Part shown: positions 8,106 through 16,822 of the stretch, in pieces | How positions within the stretch are numbered: the first letter of the stretch is position 1 | Layout of the letters: each line of letters opens with the position of its first letter | The notes under the pieces: generated by a model | Told to the model about the DNA's origin: nothing | Databases searched by the model: none | What the model saw: only the letters and a program-made list of their open reading frames with translations | Program-made: the position numbers and the translations under genes | From: Paraburkholderia sp. DHOC27 | GTDB lineage: Bacteria; Pseudomonadota; Gammaproteobacteria; Burkholderiales; Burkholderiaceae | Length of the DNA: 64,000 nt | Assembly: GCF_003429005.1 (NCBI RefSeq) | Contig: NZ_QVQV01000009.1 | Coordinates: 248,001-312,000, forward strand | Direction of reading: 5' to 3'

Positions 8106-9011
8106 TCACGTCGCGGCGCCGCGTACGGCCACATGAAGCGAATACAGCGACGTGTTTGCCGCGATGAACAAACGGTTGCGATGCAAGCCGCCAAACGTCA
8201 GATTGGCCACCACTTCGGGCAGCAGGATCTTGCCGAGCAAGGTGCCATCCGGCGCATAGCAATGCACGCCATCCAGCGCACTGGTCCAGACGTTGCCACC
8301 TTCATCCACGCGCATTCCGTCCGGCACGCCCTCGTGAATCTCGACGAATTCGCGGCTGTGGTTCAATTTGCCGTTTGCCACATCGAACACACGGATATGA
8401 TGCGGCGCGCCCTCGATATGCGAGGCCGCGGAATCGGCGATGTACAGGCGGCTCTCGTCCGGTGAGAACGCCAACCCGTTAGGCTTGACGAAGTCGTCAG
8501 CCACCAGCGCAACTTCATCGCTGGCCGGCATCACACGGTACACATTGCAGCGGCCAATTTCGCTGTCGGCGCGGCCACCTTCGTAGTCGCTGAGAATGCC
8601 GTAGTCGGGATCGGTGAACCAGATCGAACCATCGGATTTGACGATCACGTCGTTGGGCGAATTGAGCCGCTTGCCCTGGTACGCCGAAGCCAGCACGGTA
8701 ATCGTGCCGTCGTGCTCCGTGCGCGTCACGCGACGCAAGCCGTGTTCGCAGGTGACGAGACGTCCTTCGCGATCACGCGTATTGCCGTTGGAGAAATTCG
8801 AATTGGCGCGAAACGTCCCCACGCCCATGCCGGGCGCCCAGCGCAACATGCGGCTGTTCGGAATGTCGCTCCACACCAGATAGTCGCCGGCCGGGAAATA
8901 CACCGGGCCTTCGGCCCACAAACATTCGCCGTAGAGTTTTTCGAGCGGCGCGTTGGGCTGAAGCATGGCGCGAAAACGCGCATCATGTACTTCGAATTCG
9001 TTTGGGTTCAT
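8106..9011 (-). CDS. SMP-30/gluconolactonase family protein
   Basis: Six-bladed beta-propeller hydrolase of 301 residues. The metal-site motifs are visible: Glu in LWAEGPVYFP, Asn in LNSPNDVIV, and Asn/Asp in KPNGLAFSPDESRLYIADS. Such enzymes open sugar lactones to sugar acids. No signal peptide is seen, so it is cytoplasmic. It is the last gene of the ABC-importer operon, 78 bases after the second permease. This suggests the imported sugar is oxidised to a lactone, hydrolysed here, and then dehydrated by the nearby UxaA-type enzyme. A matching sugar dehydrogenase is not in the operon. Confidence 0.85.
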   Translation of the reverse strand: MNPNEFEVHDARFRAMLQPNAPLEKLYGECLWAEGPVYFPAGDYLVWSDIPNSRMLRWAPGMGVGTFRANSNFSNGNTRDREGRLVTCEHGLRRVTRTEHDGTITVLASAYQGKRLNSPNDVIVKSDGSIWFTDPDYGILSDYEGGRADSEIGRCNVYRVMPASDEVALVADDFVKPNGLAFSPDESRLYIADSAASHIEGAPHHIRVFDVANGKLNHSREFVEIHEGVPDGMRVDEGGNVWTSALDGVHCYAPDGTLLGKILLPEVVANLTFGGLHRNRLFIAANTSLYSLHVAVRGAAT

Positions 9012-9089
9012 GGTTGTTAGCGTTCCATTTCACTGCATCGAGATTGTTTTCACTGACGACTTGAAGCACGGCCATGCGTCACCGCAGGC

Positions 9090-10088
9090 CTAATAGCGCA
9101 TCGAGCGGCCGCCCGACGCCACCACCACGACGATGATCAGCAGTCCGTACGCAATCGAGCGCACACCGGCGCCAGCACCCAATGCGTTGAGCACCGCATT
9201 GGTCAGGAAGAGAAACATCGAGGCGCCCCACACCCCGAGCACCGTCGCGCGACCGCCGGTGACCTGGGTGCCGCCGATCACCACCACCGCGATGGAGATC
9301 AGCATGTATTCGACGCCCATATCCAGCGTGGCGCCGCCCGACACTGCGGCAAGCAGCACGCCGGTGAGCGCCGCAATGCCACCGGAAAGCAGGTACACCT
9401 TGCAGCGCGTCCGCTCCACACCCACGCCGGCCAGCCACGCGGCGCGCGGATTCTGGCCCACCGCCGAGAGCCCGCGCCCGAACACCGTCAGATGCAGCAG
9501 CACCGCAATTGCCACCGACAGTACCAGCGCGATCCACGCCAGATGCGGCAAGCCGAGCAGATGACCGTTGGCGAACGTCTCCAGTGCGACCGGCGGCGCA
9601 TTCATCCCCCGGCTTTGCGTGATCGCGACGGACTGGATGATGAAACTCGACGACAGCGTCGCAATGATGGGCGGGATGCGCAGCACGCGGATGAGCAGGT
9701 AATTGGCGAAGCCGACCAGAACACCAGACGCAATGGCAGCGGCAAAACCGGCCACCACGCCGTCCGCGGCCATGACGTGCACGCCGATCATGCCGGCGAG
9801 CGCGATCACGGATGGCACCGACAGGTCGATATTGCCCGGCCCCGAGGTAATGACGAGCATCTGTGCGAGACCCACCAGCACCATGAAGATGCCGAACACC
9901 AGCGCGGTCAGGACGACGTTGCCGGCAATCGCCAGCCCGAACACAAAGGCGATGACAATGGCGACGCCGACCGCCCCAACGAAGGACCAGGCCCACGGCG
10001 CGCGCAGCCCTTTGAGGCGTGCGCTGAGTGTTGCAGGTGGCTCGACGCTGGATGCCGTTGGCGAGCGCAGTTCGGAGGGCCGGTTCAT
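9090..10088 (-). CDS. ABC sugar transporter permease (RbsC-type), second
   Basis: Inner-membrane permease of 332 residues with about 8-10 helices, from the ribose/xylose/galactofuranose importer class. The segment VLVGLAQMLVITSGPGNIDLSVPSV is the usual conserved RbsC-like stretch. It overlaps the upstream permease by ATGA (10085-10088), which suggests coupled translation. Two different permeases in one operon fit a heterodimeric channel, as in the YtfT/YjfF system. The substrate is inferred to be a monosaccharide. Confidence 0.9.
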   Translation of the reverse strand: MNRPSELRSPTASSVEPPATLSARLKGLRAPWAWSFVGAVGVAIVIAFVFGLAIAGNVVLTALVFGIFMVLVGLAQMLVITSGPGNIDLSVPSVIALAGMIGVHVMAADGVVAGFAAAIASGVLVGFANYLLIRVLRIPPIIATLSSSFIIQSVAITQSRGMNAPPVALETFANGHLLGLPHLAWIALVLSVAIAVLLHLTVFGRGLSAVGQNPRAAWLAGVGVERTRCKVYLLSGGIAALTGVLLAAVSGGATLDMGVEYMLISIAVVVIGGTQVTGGRATVLGVWGASMFLFLTNAVLNALGAGAGVRSIAYGLLIIVVVVASGGRSMRY

Positions 10089-11041
10089 CGACGCCCCCCA
10101 CTACGTTGCAGCAGCACCCGCAGCGATAGCACCGCGATCAGGATCGCGCCCTGCATGCCGACCTGCCAGTCAGGTGAAATGTTCAGGAATGCCAGGAACG
10201 ACGCCGCGACCGTCAAGGTGATGGCACCGAGCACGGCGCCCCATACCGAGACCCGTCCGCCGACGAACTCGCCGCCACCCAGGATCACCGAAGCAATCGA
10301 GAGCAGCGTGTAGCGCAACGCGAGGTTGGGATCGGCCGAGGTGGTGAGGCCCAGCAACGACAGGCCGGAGCACACACCGAAAAAGCCCGCCACGCCGTAC
10401 AGGATCGCGCGGCTCTTCACCATCGACCAGCCGAAGCGGGTCATCGCGCGGGGATTGCCGCCCGCTGCCCGGACCCGCACCCCGGCCGACGAGCGCATCA
10501 GCAGCAGATGCCCGACCACCGCAATCACGATCGACCAGACGATGGGTGCCGCAATGAGCGGCGTCTGATAGGTCATCAGGCTGCCCAGCCACTCGGGACT
10601 GCTGCCGCCAGGCGACGGCAGCAGCAGCACCGCGAGCCCCGTCCATACGAACGACAGGCCGAGCGTGACCACGATGGAGGGAATCTGGCGGAATTCGATC
10701 AGCGCGCCAATCGCCGCGTACAGCAGCACGCAGCCGATGAGCGCCACCGCGCCGAGCCACGGTTCGCGCACCAGCAGGGTCGCGCCAATGCACGCGGTCA
10801 GACTGACGAACGCACCGATGGACAGATCCAGATCGTTCACGGTAATCACGGCCAGTTGCGCGAGCGTCGCGAACACGATCGGCACCGCGAGATTGAGCAG
10901 CAGTCCCAGACCGAAGTAACTGAACGTGGTGGGCTGCAAGATGAAAATGGGCACCAGAATCACGATCAGCGAAAACACCGGCAGCAATGCCCTAAGCCGT
11001 ACGCTGCGCAGGTTGCCCGTCGACACGACACTCGGCGTCAT
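10085..11041 (-). CDS. ABC sugar transporter permease (RbsC-type), first
   Basis: Inner-membrane permease of 318 residues. The segment LAQLAVITVNDLDLSIGAFVSL marks it as RbsC-like, and about eight hydrophobic helices are visible. The ATG at 11041 is chosen since GAGGAG lies eight bases upstream and its ATGA overlaps the ATPase stop; a longer frame from 11149 would run far into the ATPase gene. It pairs with the next gene to form the channel. Confidence 0.9.
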   Translation of the reverse strand: MTPSVVSTGNLRSVRLRALLPVFSLIVILVPIFILQPTTFSYFGLGLLLNLAVPIVFATLAQLAVITVNDLDLSIGAFVSLTACIGATLLVREPWLGAVALIGCVLLYAAIGALIEFRQIPSIVVTLGLSFVWTGLAVLLLPSPGGSSPEWLGSLMTYQTPLIAAPIVWSIVIAVVGHLLLMRSSAGVRVRAAGGNPRAMTRFGWSMVKSRAILYGVAGFFGVCSGLSLLGLTTSADPNLALRYTLLSIASVILGGGEFVGGRVSVWGAVLGAITLTVAASFLAFLNISPDWQVGMQGAILIAVLSLRVLLQRSGGRR

Positions 11042-12540
11042 GCGGCTTGCTCCTCGAAACTGGCGGCGAGCAAGGCCTCTTCCGTGCATTCGTCGGCGTG
11101 GAGCATGCGCGTGACGCGTCCCGAACGAAACACATAGGCGCGATCGCACCAGGCCAGTTCGCCGTTTTCCGTGGTGTACCAGATGAAGGTGCGGCCATTC
11201 GCGGCCTCGTTACGCACGAGTTCGTAGATGTCGCGCTTGGTGCCGATATCGACGCCGCGGGTGGGATCGTCCATCAGGATGAGATCGGCATCCGAAGCGA
11301 GCGCGCGGGCGAACAGCACCTTCTGCTGATTGCCGCCCGAGAGCGACAGGATGCCGGCACGCGTCGCGGCCCCGCGTATGCCGATCTTCGCGCGCCACTC
11401 CTGCACGAGCTTGCGTACGCCTTCGGCATGCACGAGCCCGTAGCGCCGCAGATCGTTCGAACTGCCAAACAGCGAACGGATGGAGAGATTCTCGCTGATC
11501 GACCACAGCGGGAAGACGCCGTCGTCAGCGCGATCGCCGGCCACGAACGCCACCCGCGCCGCCGCACCGCGACGGCTCGCATCGCGATAGATGGTCAGCA
11601 ATGCTTCCGTCTGTCCTTGCCCTGCCAGGCCCGCAAAACAGACGATCTCGCCGCGCGTCGCATCAATGGTGGAACGCCGCGCCGGTGGACCGAGCTGCCA
11701 GGTGAAATGCGCGTCGTCGCGCTGCCGGCGCGCCGACGCCTGGGTTTGGCGTGCGGCTTCGACATGCTGCCCCATTGCCCGCACGATGGCGTCCTGATCG
11801 AGCGCGGCACGCGGCAAGACCGCCGCGGCCATGCCGTCGCGCATCACCAGCACGCGATCGGCCACCTGTTCGATCTCGCCGAGCATGTGGCTGATCAGAA
11901 TGGAGGCGATGCCTCGCGCTGCGGCCTCGCGGATAAAACCAAGCAGTTGCCCGGCAGTATGGGCGTCGAGACTGGACGTCGGTTCATCGAGAATCACCAG
12001 TTTCACGGGCGCCTCGACCACCGTGAAGGCCCGCGCGATTTCGACCATCTGACGTTGCGTCAGGCTCAGGTCCGCGATGAGTTCATGACCCTTCAGACCG
12101 TGGCCCGGAAAGATCGCGTCGAGCTGCCCGAGCATCAGGGACGTGGCCTTCTTGCGCCAGCCGCGTCCCTTGAGCGTGGGGTGCAGGATGCACATGTTCT
12201 CGGCCACCGAGAGGTTCGAACACAGCGACAGCTCCTGGAACACGCAGCGCACGCCCGCTTGCCGCGCCACGTTGGCGTCGTAGTGACTGAGCGGCTGACC
12301 GGCCACCGAGAGCGTGCCCTGATCGGGCGCATACACGCCGGCCAGCACCGCCATCAGCGTGGACTTGCCCGCGCCGTTGTGACCCGCGACACCGACACAC
12401 TCGCCGGTGCGAAAGGCAAAGTCGATGGCGCTCAACGCCTTCACCTGACCGAACGACTTGCCGATGCCGGCCAGTCCGATCAATACGTCCCCCGGCGCAC
12501 TGCCGGATGATTCAGTGGCTTCAGTGGATAAGACCGTCAT
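11038..12540 (-). CDS. ABC sugar transporter ATPase (RbsA/MglA-type)
   Basis: Fused double ATPase of 500 residues. The first half has Walker A GHNGAGKST, signature LSLTQRQMVEIARA and Walker B LVILDEPT. The second half has a degenerate Walker A (GLAGQGQTEALL), signature LSGGNQQKVLFARA and LILMDDPTRGVD. This asymmetry is normal for the class. It energises uptake through the two permeases. The ATG at 12540 is chosen because GAAGGA lies just upstream; a start at 12582 has no ribosome site and would fall within the hairpin. Confidence 0.92.
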   Translation of the reverse strand: MTVLSTEATESSGSAPGDVLIGLAGIGKSFGQVKALSAIDFAFRTGECVGVAGHNGAGKSTLMAVLAGVYAPDQGTLSVAGQPLSHYDANVARQAGVRCVFQELSLCSNLSVAENMCILHPTLKGRGWRKKATSLMLGQLDAIFPGHGLKGHELIADLSLTQRQMVEIARAFTVVEAPVKLVILDEPTSSLDAHTAGQLLGFIREAAARGIASILISHMLGEIEQVADRVLVMRDGMAAAVLPRAALDQDAIVRAMGQHVEAARQTQASARRQRDDAHFTWQLGPPARRSTIDATRGEIVCFAGLAGQGQTEALLTIYRDASRRGAAARVAFVAGDRADDGVFPLWSISENLSIRSLFGSSNDLRRYGLVHAEGVRKLVQEWRAKIGIRGAATRAGILSLSGGNQQKVLFARALASDADLILMDDPTRGVDIGTKRDIYELVRNEAANGRTFIWYTTENGELAWCDRAYVFRSGRVTRMLHADECTEEALLAASFEEQAA

Positions 12541-12565
12541 AAGATCCTTCGTCGTGCCGGGCATC

Positions 12566-12601
12566 GCTCGCGACGACGCCACATGGCGAGGCGTCGCGAG
12601 C
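12566..12601. promoter_or_regulatory. Intercistronic hairpin after the binding-protein gene
   Basis: GCTCGCGACG at 12566-12575 pairs perfectly with CGTCGCGAGC at 12592-12601, and GCC/GGC inside extends the fold with an ACAT loop. It lies between the binding-protein stop and the ATPase start. Such hairpins are known to stabilise the mRNA of the highly expressed binding protein and lower expression of the genes beyond. Confidence 0.75.
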
Positions 12602-12609
12602 CATGTGCC

Positions 12610-13638
12610 TTACTTCGAGTCGACGACCTTGAGCACCTCGTCGCGCGTGTAGTCCTTGTTGGCGAGCTGACCGGGCGGCGTTTTCGCAAGCACCGAGTCG
12701 AGTTCGTCAGCCTTCACCTGGAGCAGCGGCATCTGGATATCGTGCGGCAGTTTCTTGCCGGCCAGCAGTTGCTGGGTCACCCAGAAAGCGAAGGTCGAGC
12801 AGCCAGGTGGGATGGTCACGGAGAGCGTCTCGTAGTTGCCCTTCTTGCGCTGGTCGGCCCACCACGCCAGCTCTTCCTGACGGTTGCCGAGAATGATGAT
12901 CGGCGTGGGACGCCCCGCCTCGGCGAAGGCCTTGGCCGCACCGAAACCGTCGCCGCCCTGATCCACTACGCCGTCGATTTTCGGCAGCGTGGGCAGCACA
13001 CCGGCCACCTGTTTCTGCGCGACGGTCTGGGTCCAGTCGCCATGCACCGAGCCGACGATCTTCAGCCCCGGATACTTCTTGAGTTCGTCGACGATGCCCT
13101 GATGGATTTCGTCATCCACGGACACACCCGCAAGGCCACGGATCTCGAACAGGTTGCCGGTGCCGTTCAGGCGCCTGGCCATATAGTCCACCTGCATCGC
13201 GCCCAGCTGCCTGAAATCGACGGTGATGCGATAGGCGCAAGGCTCGGTGGCGATGCCGTCGAACGACACGACGGTCACGCCTGCGCCGCACGCCTGCTTG
13301 ATGACGCCATTGAGGGCGGTGGGCGAAACGGCATCCACGGCAATGCCCTTGAAGCCTTGCAGAACCAGGTTCTGCATTTGCTGCACCTGCTCAGTGGCCT
13401 GATTCTCGGCGGTGGTAAAGGTGGGCGCGGCGGCGACGATCTTCTGCTTGACTGCATCGTCGGCGACATCCGACCAGCTCTTGAGCATCGACTGGCGCCA
13501 GCTGTTGCCTGCGTAGTTGTTGGAGAGTGCGACTTTCATCGAGGAGGTATTGCCCGTCGCCAGTTGCGCGCTGGCGGGGCCGGCAATGCTGACGCAAACC
13601 ACGGCGGCAAGAATGCCGCAGGCCACTTTCGATCTCAC
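12610..13638 (-). CDS. Periplasmic sugar-binding protein (RbsB-type)
   Basis: Secreted solute-binding protein of 342 residues. The N-terminus has a Sec signal (positive start, hydrophobic 8-20, GPASAQ cleavage site). The mature part has type I periplasmic-binding features: VALSNNYAGNSWRQ, GIAVDAVSPTALNGVI, VVSFDG and a late WADQRKKGNYE segment. It delivers a sugar to the permeases downstream. A GTG start at 13638 is preferred, with GGAGA six bases upstream; a frame open to 13812 adds 58 residues without a signal. It is the first gene of the operon. Confidence 0.9.
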   Translation of the reverse strand: MRSKVACGILAAVVCVSIAGPASAQLATGNTSSMKVALSNNYAGNSWRQSMLKSWSDVADDAVKQKIVAAAPTFTTAENQATEQVQQMQNLVLQGFKGIAVDAVSPTALNGVIKQACGAGVTVVSFDGIATEPCAYRITVDFRQLGAMQVDYMARRLNGTGNLFEIRGLAGVSVDDEIHQGIVDELKKYPGLKIVGSVHGDWTQTVAQKQVAGVLPTLPKIDGVVDQGGDGFGAAKAFAEAGRPTPIIILGNRQEELAWWADQRKKGNYETLSVTIPPGCSTFAFWVTQQLLAGKKLPHDIQMPLLQVKADELDSVLAKTPPGQLANKDYTRDEVLKVVDSK

Positions 13639-14046
13639 GTGCTGTCTCCGTTTGATATTTGAAAGATTCAGATCTGAGGCATGCTGCCGAGCAGGTTCCG
13701 TCCTTACCGGTCGCTCCCCTTTGAGTCTAAAGAGGTGGGCATAGGCGATCCAATTGCGTATTTCGCGCGAGCCATTCCGGCTGGTTATTGCGTTGCCAAC
13801 GTAAACCCGCATGGGCCGAGGATGTTAACCAGCGTGGCGCCGAACAATGCTGCAACGCGCCAGGCGCCGCCCGAAACGCCGATCCGCGCTCAATCCATCG
13901 AAGGCTGGTGCAAGCTGGATTGCCCCCGGGGGCAATTTCGTTGCCCCTTCTCCCGATAGCGAAACCTCGCTGCCCCGCCAATACTGGAAGCCGGTAAGCC
14001 ACCACTCGTGTCGATCGAAATGGCAATCCGTGACTGGAGGTCAAAA
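13639..14046. other. Divergent intergenic region, importer operon versus envelope cluster
   Basis: This 408-base stretch should hold the importer promoter on the minus side and the membrane-protein promoter on the plus side. A perfect 10-bp palindrome TCAGATCTGA lies at 13668-13677, 30 bases upstream of the binding-protein start. The strongest signal is the inverted repeat and motif at 13919-13960, listed separately. No gene is supported. Confidence 0.6.
13919..13960 (+). promoter_or_regulatory. Motif copy a: 18-bp palindrome plus TTGCCCC-N4-CCCGATAG
   Basis: ATTGCCCCCGGGGGCAAT (13919-13936) is a perfect palindrome. Five bases past its GGGGCAA arm comes TTGCCCC (13941-13947), then TTCT, then CCCGATAG (13952-13959). 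The same layout recurs at 19717. It ends about 87 bases before the membrane-protein start at 14047. It looks like an operator with three copies of a TTGCCCC half-site. Confidence 0.65.
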
Positions 14047-14574
14047 ATGAGTCGTGCGACGGAGAAGATCAAGGAAGAATTCCTGAAAGTCCTGCCGCCG
14101 ACGCTTTTCTTCTTTGTCATCCTTCACATCGTCGTGCTGATCCGTTCGCTGATGGTGCGCGAAAGCGGCATCGCGCTGCCCACCACGGCGTCGGTGCTGG
14201 TGTCGTCGCTCATCCTCGGCAAATCCGTGCTGATCGCGGACATGCTGCCGTTCATCAATCGTTTCCCCGACAAGCCGCTCATCTGGAACGTCGGCTGGAA
14301 GACGCTGATGTATGCGATCGTCGCGCTGGTGCTCCACTATCTGGAGCAACTCTACGACTACTGGAAAGAAGCATCGGGCTTTGCCGCCGCCAACCATGAA
14401 CTGCTCACCCATATCAGCTGGCCGCGCTTCTGGGCGATCCAGATCCTGCTCGTCACGCTCATCTTCAACTATTGCGTCGTCGCGGAACTCTCGCGCGCGC
14501 TCGGAAAGAACACGCTCAAGAGGATATTTTTTGGCCCGCTACCGGCCCCACCCGAGTTGCCAAAGCGTGCGTGA
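14047..14574 (+). CDS. Hypothetical integral membrane protein
   Basis: Unrecognised inner-membrane protein of 175 residues. Four hydrophobic stretches are visible at about 15-37, 45-60, 78-97 and 122-143, with a charged N-terminus (MSRATEKIKEEF). No catalytic motif is evident. GGAGG stands six to seven bases before the ATG at 14047, which sets the start; upstream ATG at 14008 is not supported. It is the first gene after motif copy a and may open a cluster of small envelope proteins. The function is unknown. Confidence 0.75.
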   Translation: MSRATEKIKEEFLKVLPPTLFFFVILHIVVLIRSLMVRESGIALPTTASVLVSSLILGKSVLIADMLPFINRFPDKPLIWNVGWKTLMYAIVALVLHYLEQLYDYWKEASGFAAANHELLTHISWPRFWAIQILLVTLIFNYCVVAELSRALGKNTLKRIFFGPLPAPPELPKRA

Positions 14575-14682
14575 CCGTGCGTGCTTGAGCGTGCGTTCCT
14601 TGCATGCATTAAAGGCGTGTGATTGGCCGTGTTGTTATTAGCAATCCTGTCGACTATCAATCAAGCGTACTGGAGACACACC

Positions 14683-15273
14683 ATGCAACGACGCACCTTT
14701 CTTTCCACTGTCACGTATTCGGTTGCACTGAGCGCGCTGGCCGTTGCCGCCGGTTGCACGACCTCGTCCGGCTCATCGGACTCGGCCGCGACCGATATGT
14801 CGAAGCGCCAGTCCATCGATGCCAGCGTCGACGGCACCATGTCGAAACTGTATTCGAGCGTCAAGGGCTCGCGCGAACTGGTCTCGAAGGCGCGCGGCGT
14901 GCTGGTGTTCCCGTCCGTGCTGCAAGTCGGCTTCATCGTCGGCGGACAGTACGGTGAAGGCTCGCTGCGTGTGGCGGGCACCACTGCCGGGTACTACAGC
15001 ACGGTGTCCGGTTCGTTCGGCCTGCAGGCGGGCGCGCAATCCAAGGCCATCATCTTCCTGTTCATGACGCAGGATGCACTGGATGACTTCCGCAATTCGA
15101 AGGGCTGGTCGGCTGGCGGCGACGCCTCGGTGGCGCTGGTGAAAATGGGCGCGAACGGCGCGGTCGATACGACCACGGCCACCGCCCCGGTCGAAGTGTT
15201 CGTGCTGACGAACGGCGGCCTGATGGCCGATGTCTCGCTGGCCGGCACCAAGGTCTCGCGGCTCAATATCTGA
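14683..15273 (+). CDS. SYLF/YSC84-domain lipoprotein
   Basis: Exported lipoprotein of 196 residues. The signal ends in a lipobox (VAAGC, Cys25). The body has the SYLF pattern: ARGVLVFPSVLQVGFIVGGQYGEG, in parts, and GSFGLQAGAQSKAIIFLFM. In eukaryotes this domain binds phosphoinositides; the bacterial role is unknown. The ATG at 14683 has GGAG seven bases upstream. The neighbours are also small membrane or secreted proteins, so an envelope or stress role is plausible. Confidence 0.85.
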   Translation: MQRRTFLSTVTYSVALSALAVAAGCTTSSGSSDSAATDMSKRQSIDASVDGTMSKLYSSVKGSRELVSKARGVLVFPSVLQVGFIVGGQYGEGSLRVAGTTAGYYSTVSGSFGLQAGAQSKAIIFLFMTQDALDDFRNSKGWSAGGDASVALVKMGANGAVDTTTATAPVEVFVLTNGGLMADVSLAGTKVSRLNI

Positions 15274-15418
15274 TGGCGGGTGCGTGCGTGGCCGGGTGCG
15301 TGTGGCCCGGCTACCTTGCCTGCCCACGTCCCTGCCATACCGCTGTAAAGCACCGGCTGCCCATACCTGTCCAGTTTCGGATCGAGGCGGCGTTTCTCTT
15401 GCTCATTGGGAGAACAGA

Positions 15419-16210
15419 ATGAAGAGAAGCGTGATATCTCTGTTCATGGCGGCCGGGACCTTCCTGACCGTGCTGGGCTTCGCACCCAGCGCGGGGGCCC
15501 AGGCCTCGGCGCCGGATGCGGCGAGCAGTCCTGCGAATCCGGTTGACCCGGCGGCCATCCAGGCACTGCAGAAAATGGGCGCGCATCTCCAGTCGCTAAA
15601 ACGCTTTAACGTCTCGCTCGACCTGACGGGCGAGCGTGTGCTCGAAGACGGTCAGAAACTCCAGCACACCGCCACTGCTGAACTGCAGGTTGACCGGCCG
15701 AACCGGATCCGCGCCTTCATGCGCAGCGCCCGAAGCGAACGCGAGATCATTTATGACGGCAAGACCGCCGTGCTTTACGAACCGGAGCAAAAGTATTATT
15801 CGAGCGTCGCATTCGACGGCAACCTCGGGGCGTTGATCGCGCAGCTACGCGAGCACTACGGGGTGGAATTTCCGCTCGCCGACCTGTTCATCTGGGGCAC
15901 GCCCGATGCCCCTGTCGACCAGTTCGAGTCCGCCATGTTCGCGGGCCAGGATTACATTGGCGCGGACATCTGCGATCACTACGCATTCCGGCAAAAAGAC
16001 ATCGACTGGCAGATCTGGATCACCACCGGCAGCAAACCCTTGCCGCGTAAGCTCGTAATCACGCGGCGCGACGACGATGCGCGTCCGCAATCCGTTTCCA
16101 TCGTCGACTGGACGACGGCACCCACCTTCAAGGATTCCGTGTTCACGTTCCGGCCACCCGCGGGCGCGAAGAAGATCGAGCTCGTGCCCGTTGCCGAGCA
16201 AAAGGAGTAG
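15419..16210 (+). CDS. DUF2092 secreted protein
   Basis: Predicted periplasmic protein of 263 residues. A Sec signal is visible (MKRSVISLFMAAGTFL, ending near SAGAQA). The mature part matches the DUF2092 pattern: a helix with ALQKMGAHLQSLKRF, a strand-rich body (GERVLEDGQKLQH, EREIIYDGKTAVLYEP), and the end SVFTFRPPAGAKKIEL, as in LolA-like fold proteins. The start at 15419 has GGGAGA five bases upstream. Its stop is three bases from the next gene, so the two are coupled. The molecular role is unknown. Confidence 0.8.
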   Translation: MKRSVISLFMAAGTFLTVLGFAPSAGAQASAPDAASSPANPVDPAAIQALQKMGAHLQSLKRFNVSLDLTGERVLEDGQKLQHTATAELQVDRPNRIRAFMRSARSEREIIYDGKTAVLYEPEQKYYSSVAFDGNLGALIAQLREHYGVEFPLADLFIWGTPDAPVDQFESAMFAGQDYIGADICDHYAFRQKDIDWQIWITTGSKPLPRKLVITRRDDDARPQSVSIVDWTTAPTFKDSVFTFRPPAGAKKIELVPVAEQKE

Positions 16211-16213
16211 GCC

Positions 16214-16795
16214 ATGAGAACTGCATTTCAGCGGTATCAAAACCTGCTCCCGATTCTCCTGTGCGCGAGCGTGGCCGTGCTGTCACCTCTGGACGCAGTG
16301 GGACGCGGTGGCGGCGGTCACATGGAACGCGGCGGGCACGGTGGTGGAGGCGGTGGCGGCTTTCACGGCGGCGGCGGTGGCGGTGGCGGCGGCGGTGGCG
16401 GGCGCATGAACAACGCCAACGCCGATCCCCGTACGCGTAACGTGCGCAACACCAGCGTCAACAACGTGAACGTGAATGTCAGCGGGAACAATCGCGGCGG
16501 CAACGACCACGGCCATGACAATCACGGTGGCCATGATGACCACGGCCATGATTACGATCACGGTCACGGCTACGACCATCACGGCGGCTGGGACGACGAT
16601 TACCATCCCATCGCCACCGCGGCGGCCGTCACGGCGACGGTCGCAGTGACCTCGGCGGTGGTCGGGTCGATCGTGCGCTCCGTGCCGCCGAACTGCGCGC
16701 CCGTGAACTACGGCGGCATGATCTACCAGCGCTGCGGAAGCACGTGGTATCAACCGCAGGGTGCGCAATACATTGTCGTCAACGCGCCCTATTAA
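16214..16795 (+). CDS. Glycine/histidine-rich secreted protein
   Basis: Secreted or periplasmic protein of 193 residues. A signal peptide (about 1-30) is followed by Gly-rich and Gly-His runs (40-65), an NVN-rich stretch, then a His/Asp-rich run (95-125) with repeated HDxHGH patterns that could bind metal. A hydrophobic segment (about 130-155) and a conserved end, GGMIYQRCGSTWYQP, follow; this tail is seen in many proteobacterial RcnB/glycine-rich proteins. AAGGAG lies six bases before the start. It follows the DUF2092 gene by three bases. Metal binding is inferred from composition. Confidence 0.75.
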   Translation: MRTAFQRYQNLLPILLCASVAVLSPLDAVGRGGGGHMERGGHGGGGGGGFHGGGGGGGGGGGGRMNNANADPRTRNVRNTSVNNVNVNVSGNNRGGNDHGHDNHGGHDDHGHDYDHGHGYDHHGGWDDDYHPIATAAAVTATVAVTSAVVGSIVRSVPPNCAPVNYGGMIYQRCGSTWYQPQGAQYIVVNAPY

Positions 16796-16822
16796 GGATG
16801 GCCGGCCGCTACGGGAGGATGC

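Noticed and set aside
13919..13947. A sigma-54 promoter from the TTGC core
   Set aside because: No GG-N10-GC arrangement with TGGCAC-N5-TTGC fits; the repeat is better read as an operator.
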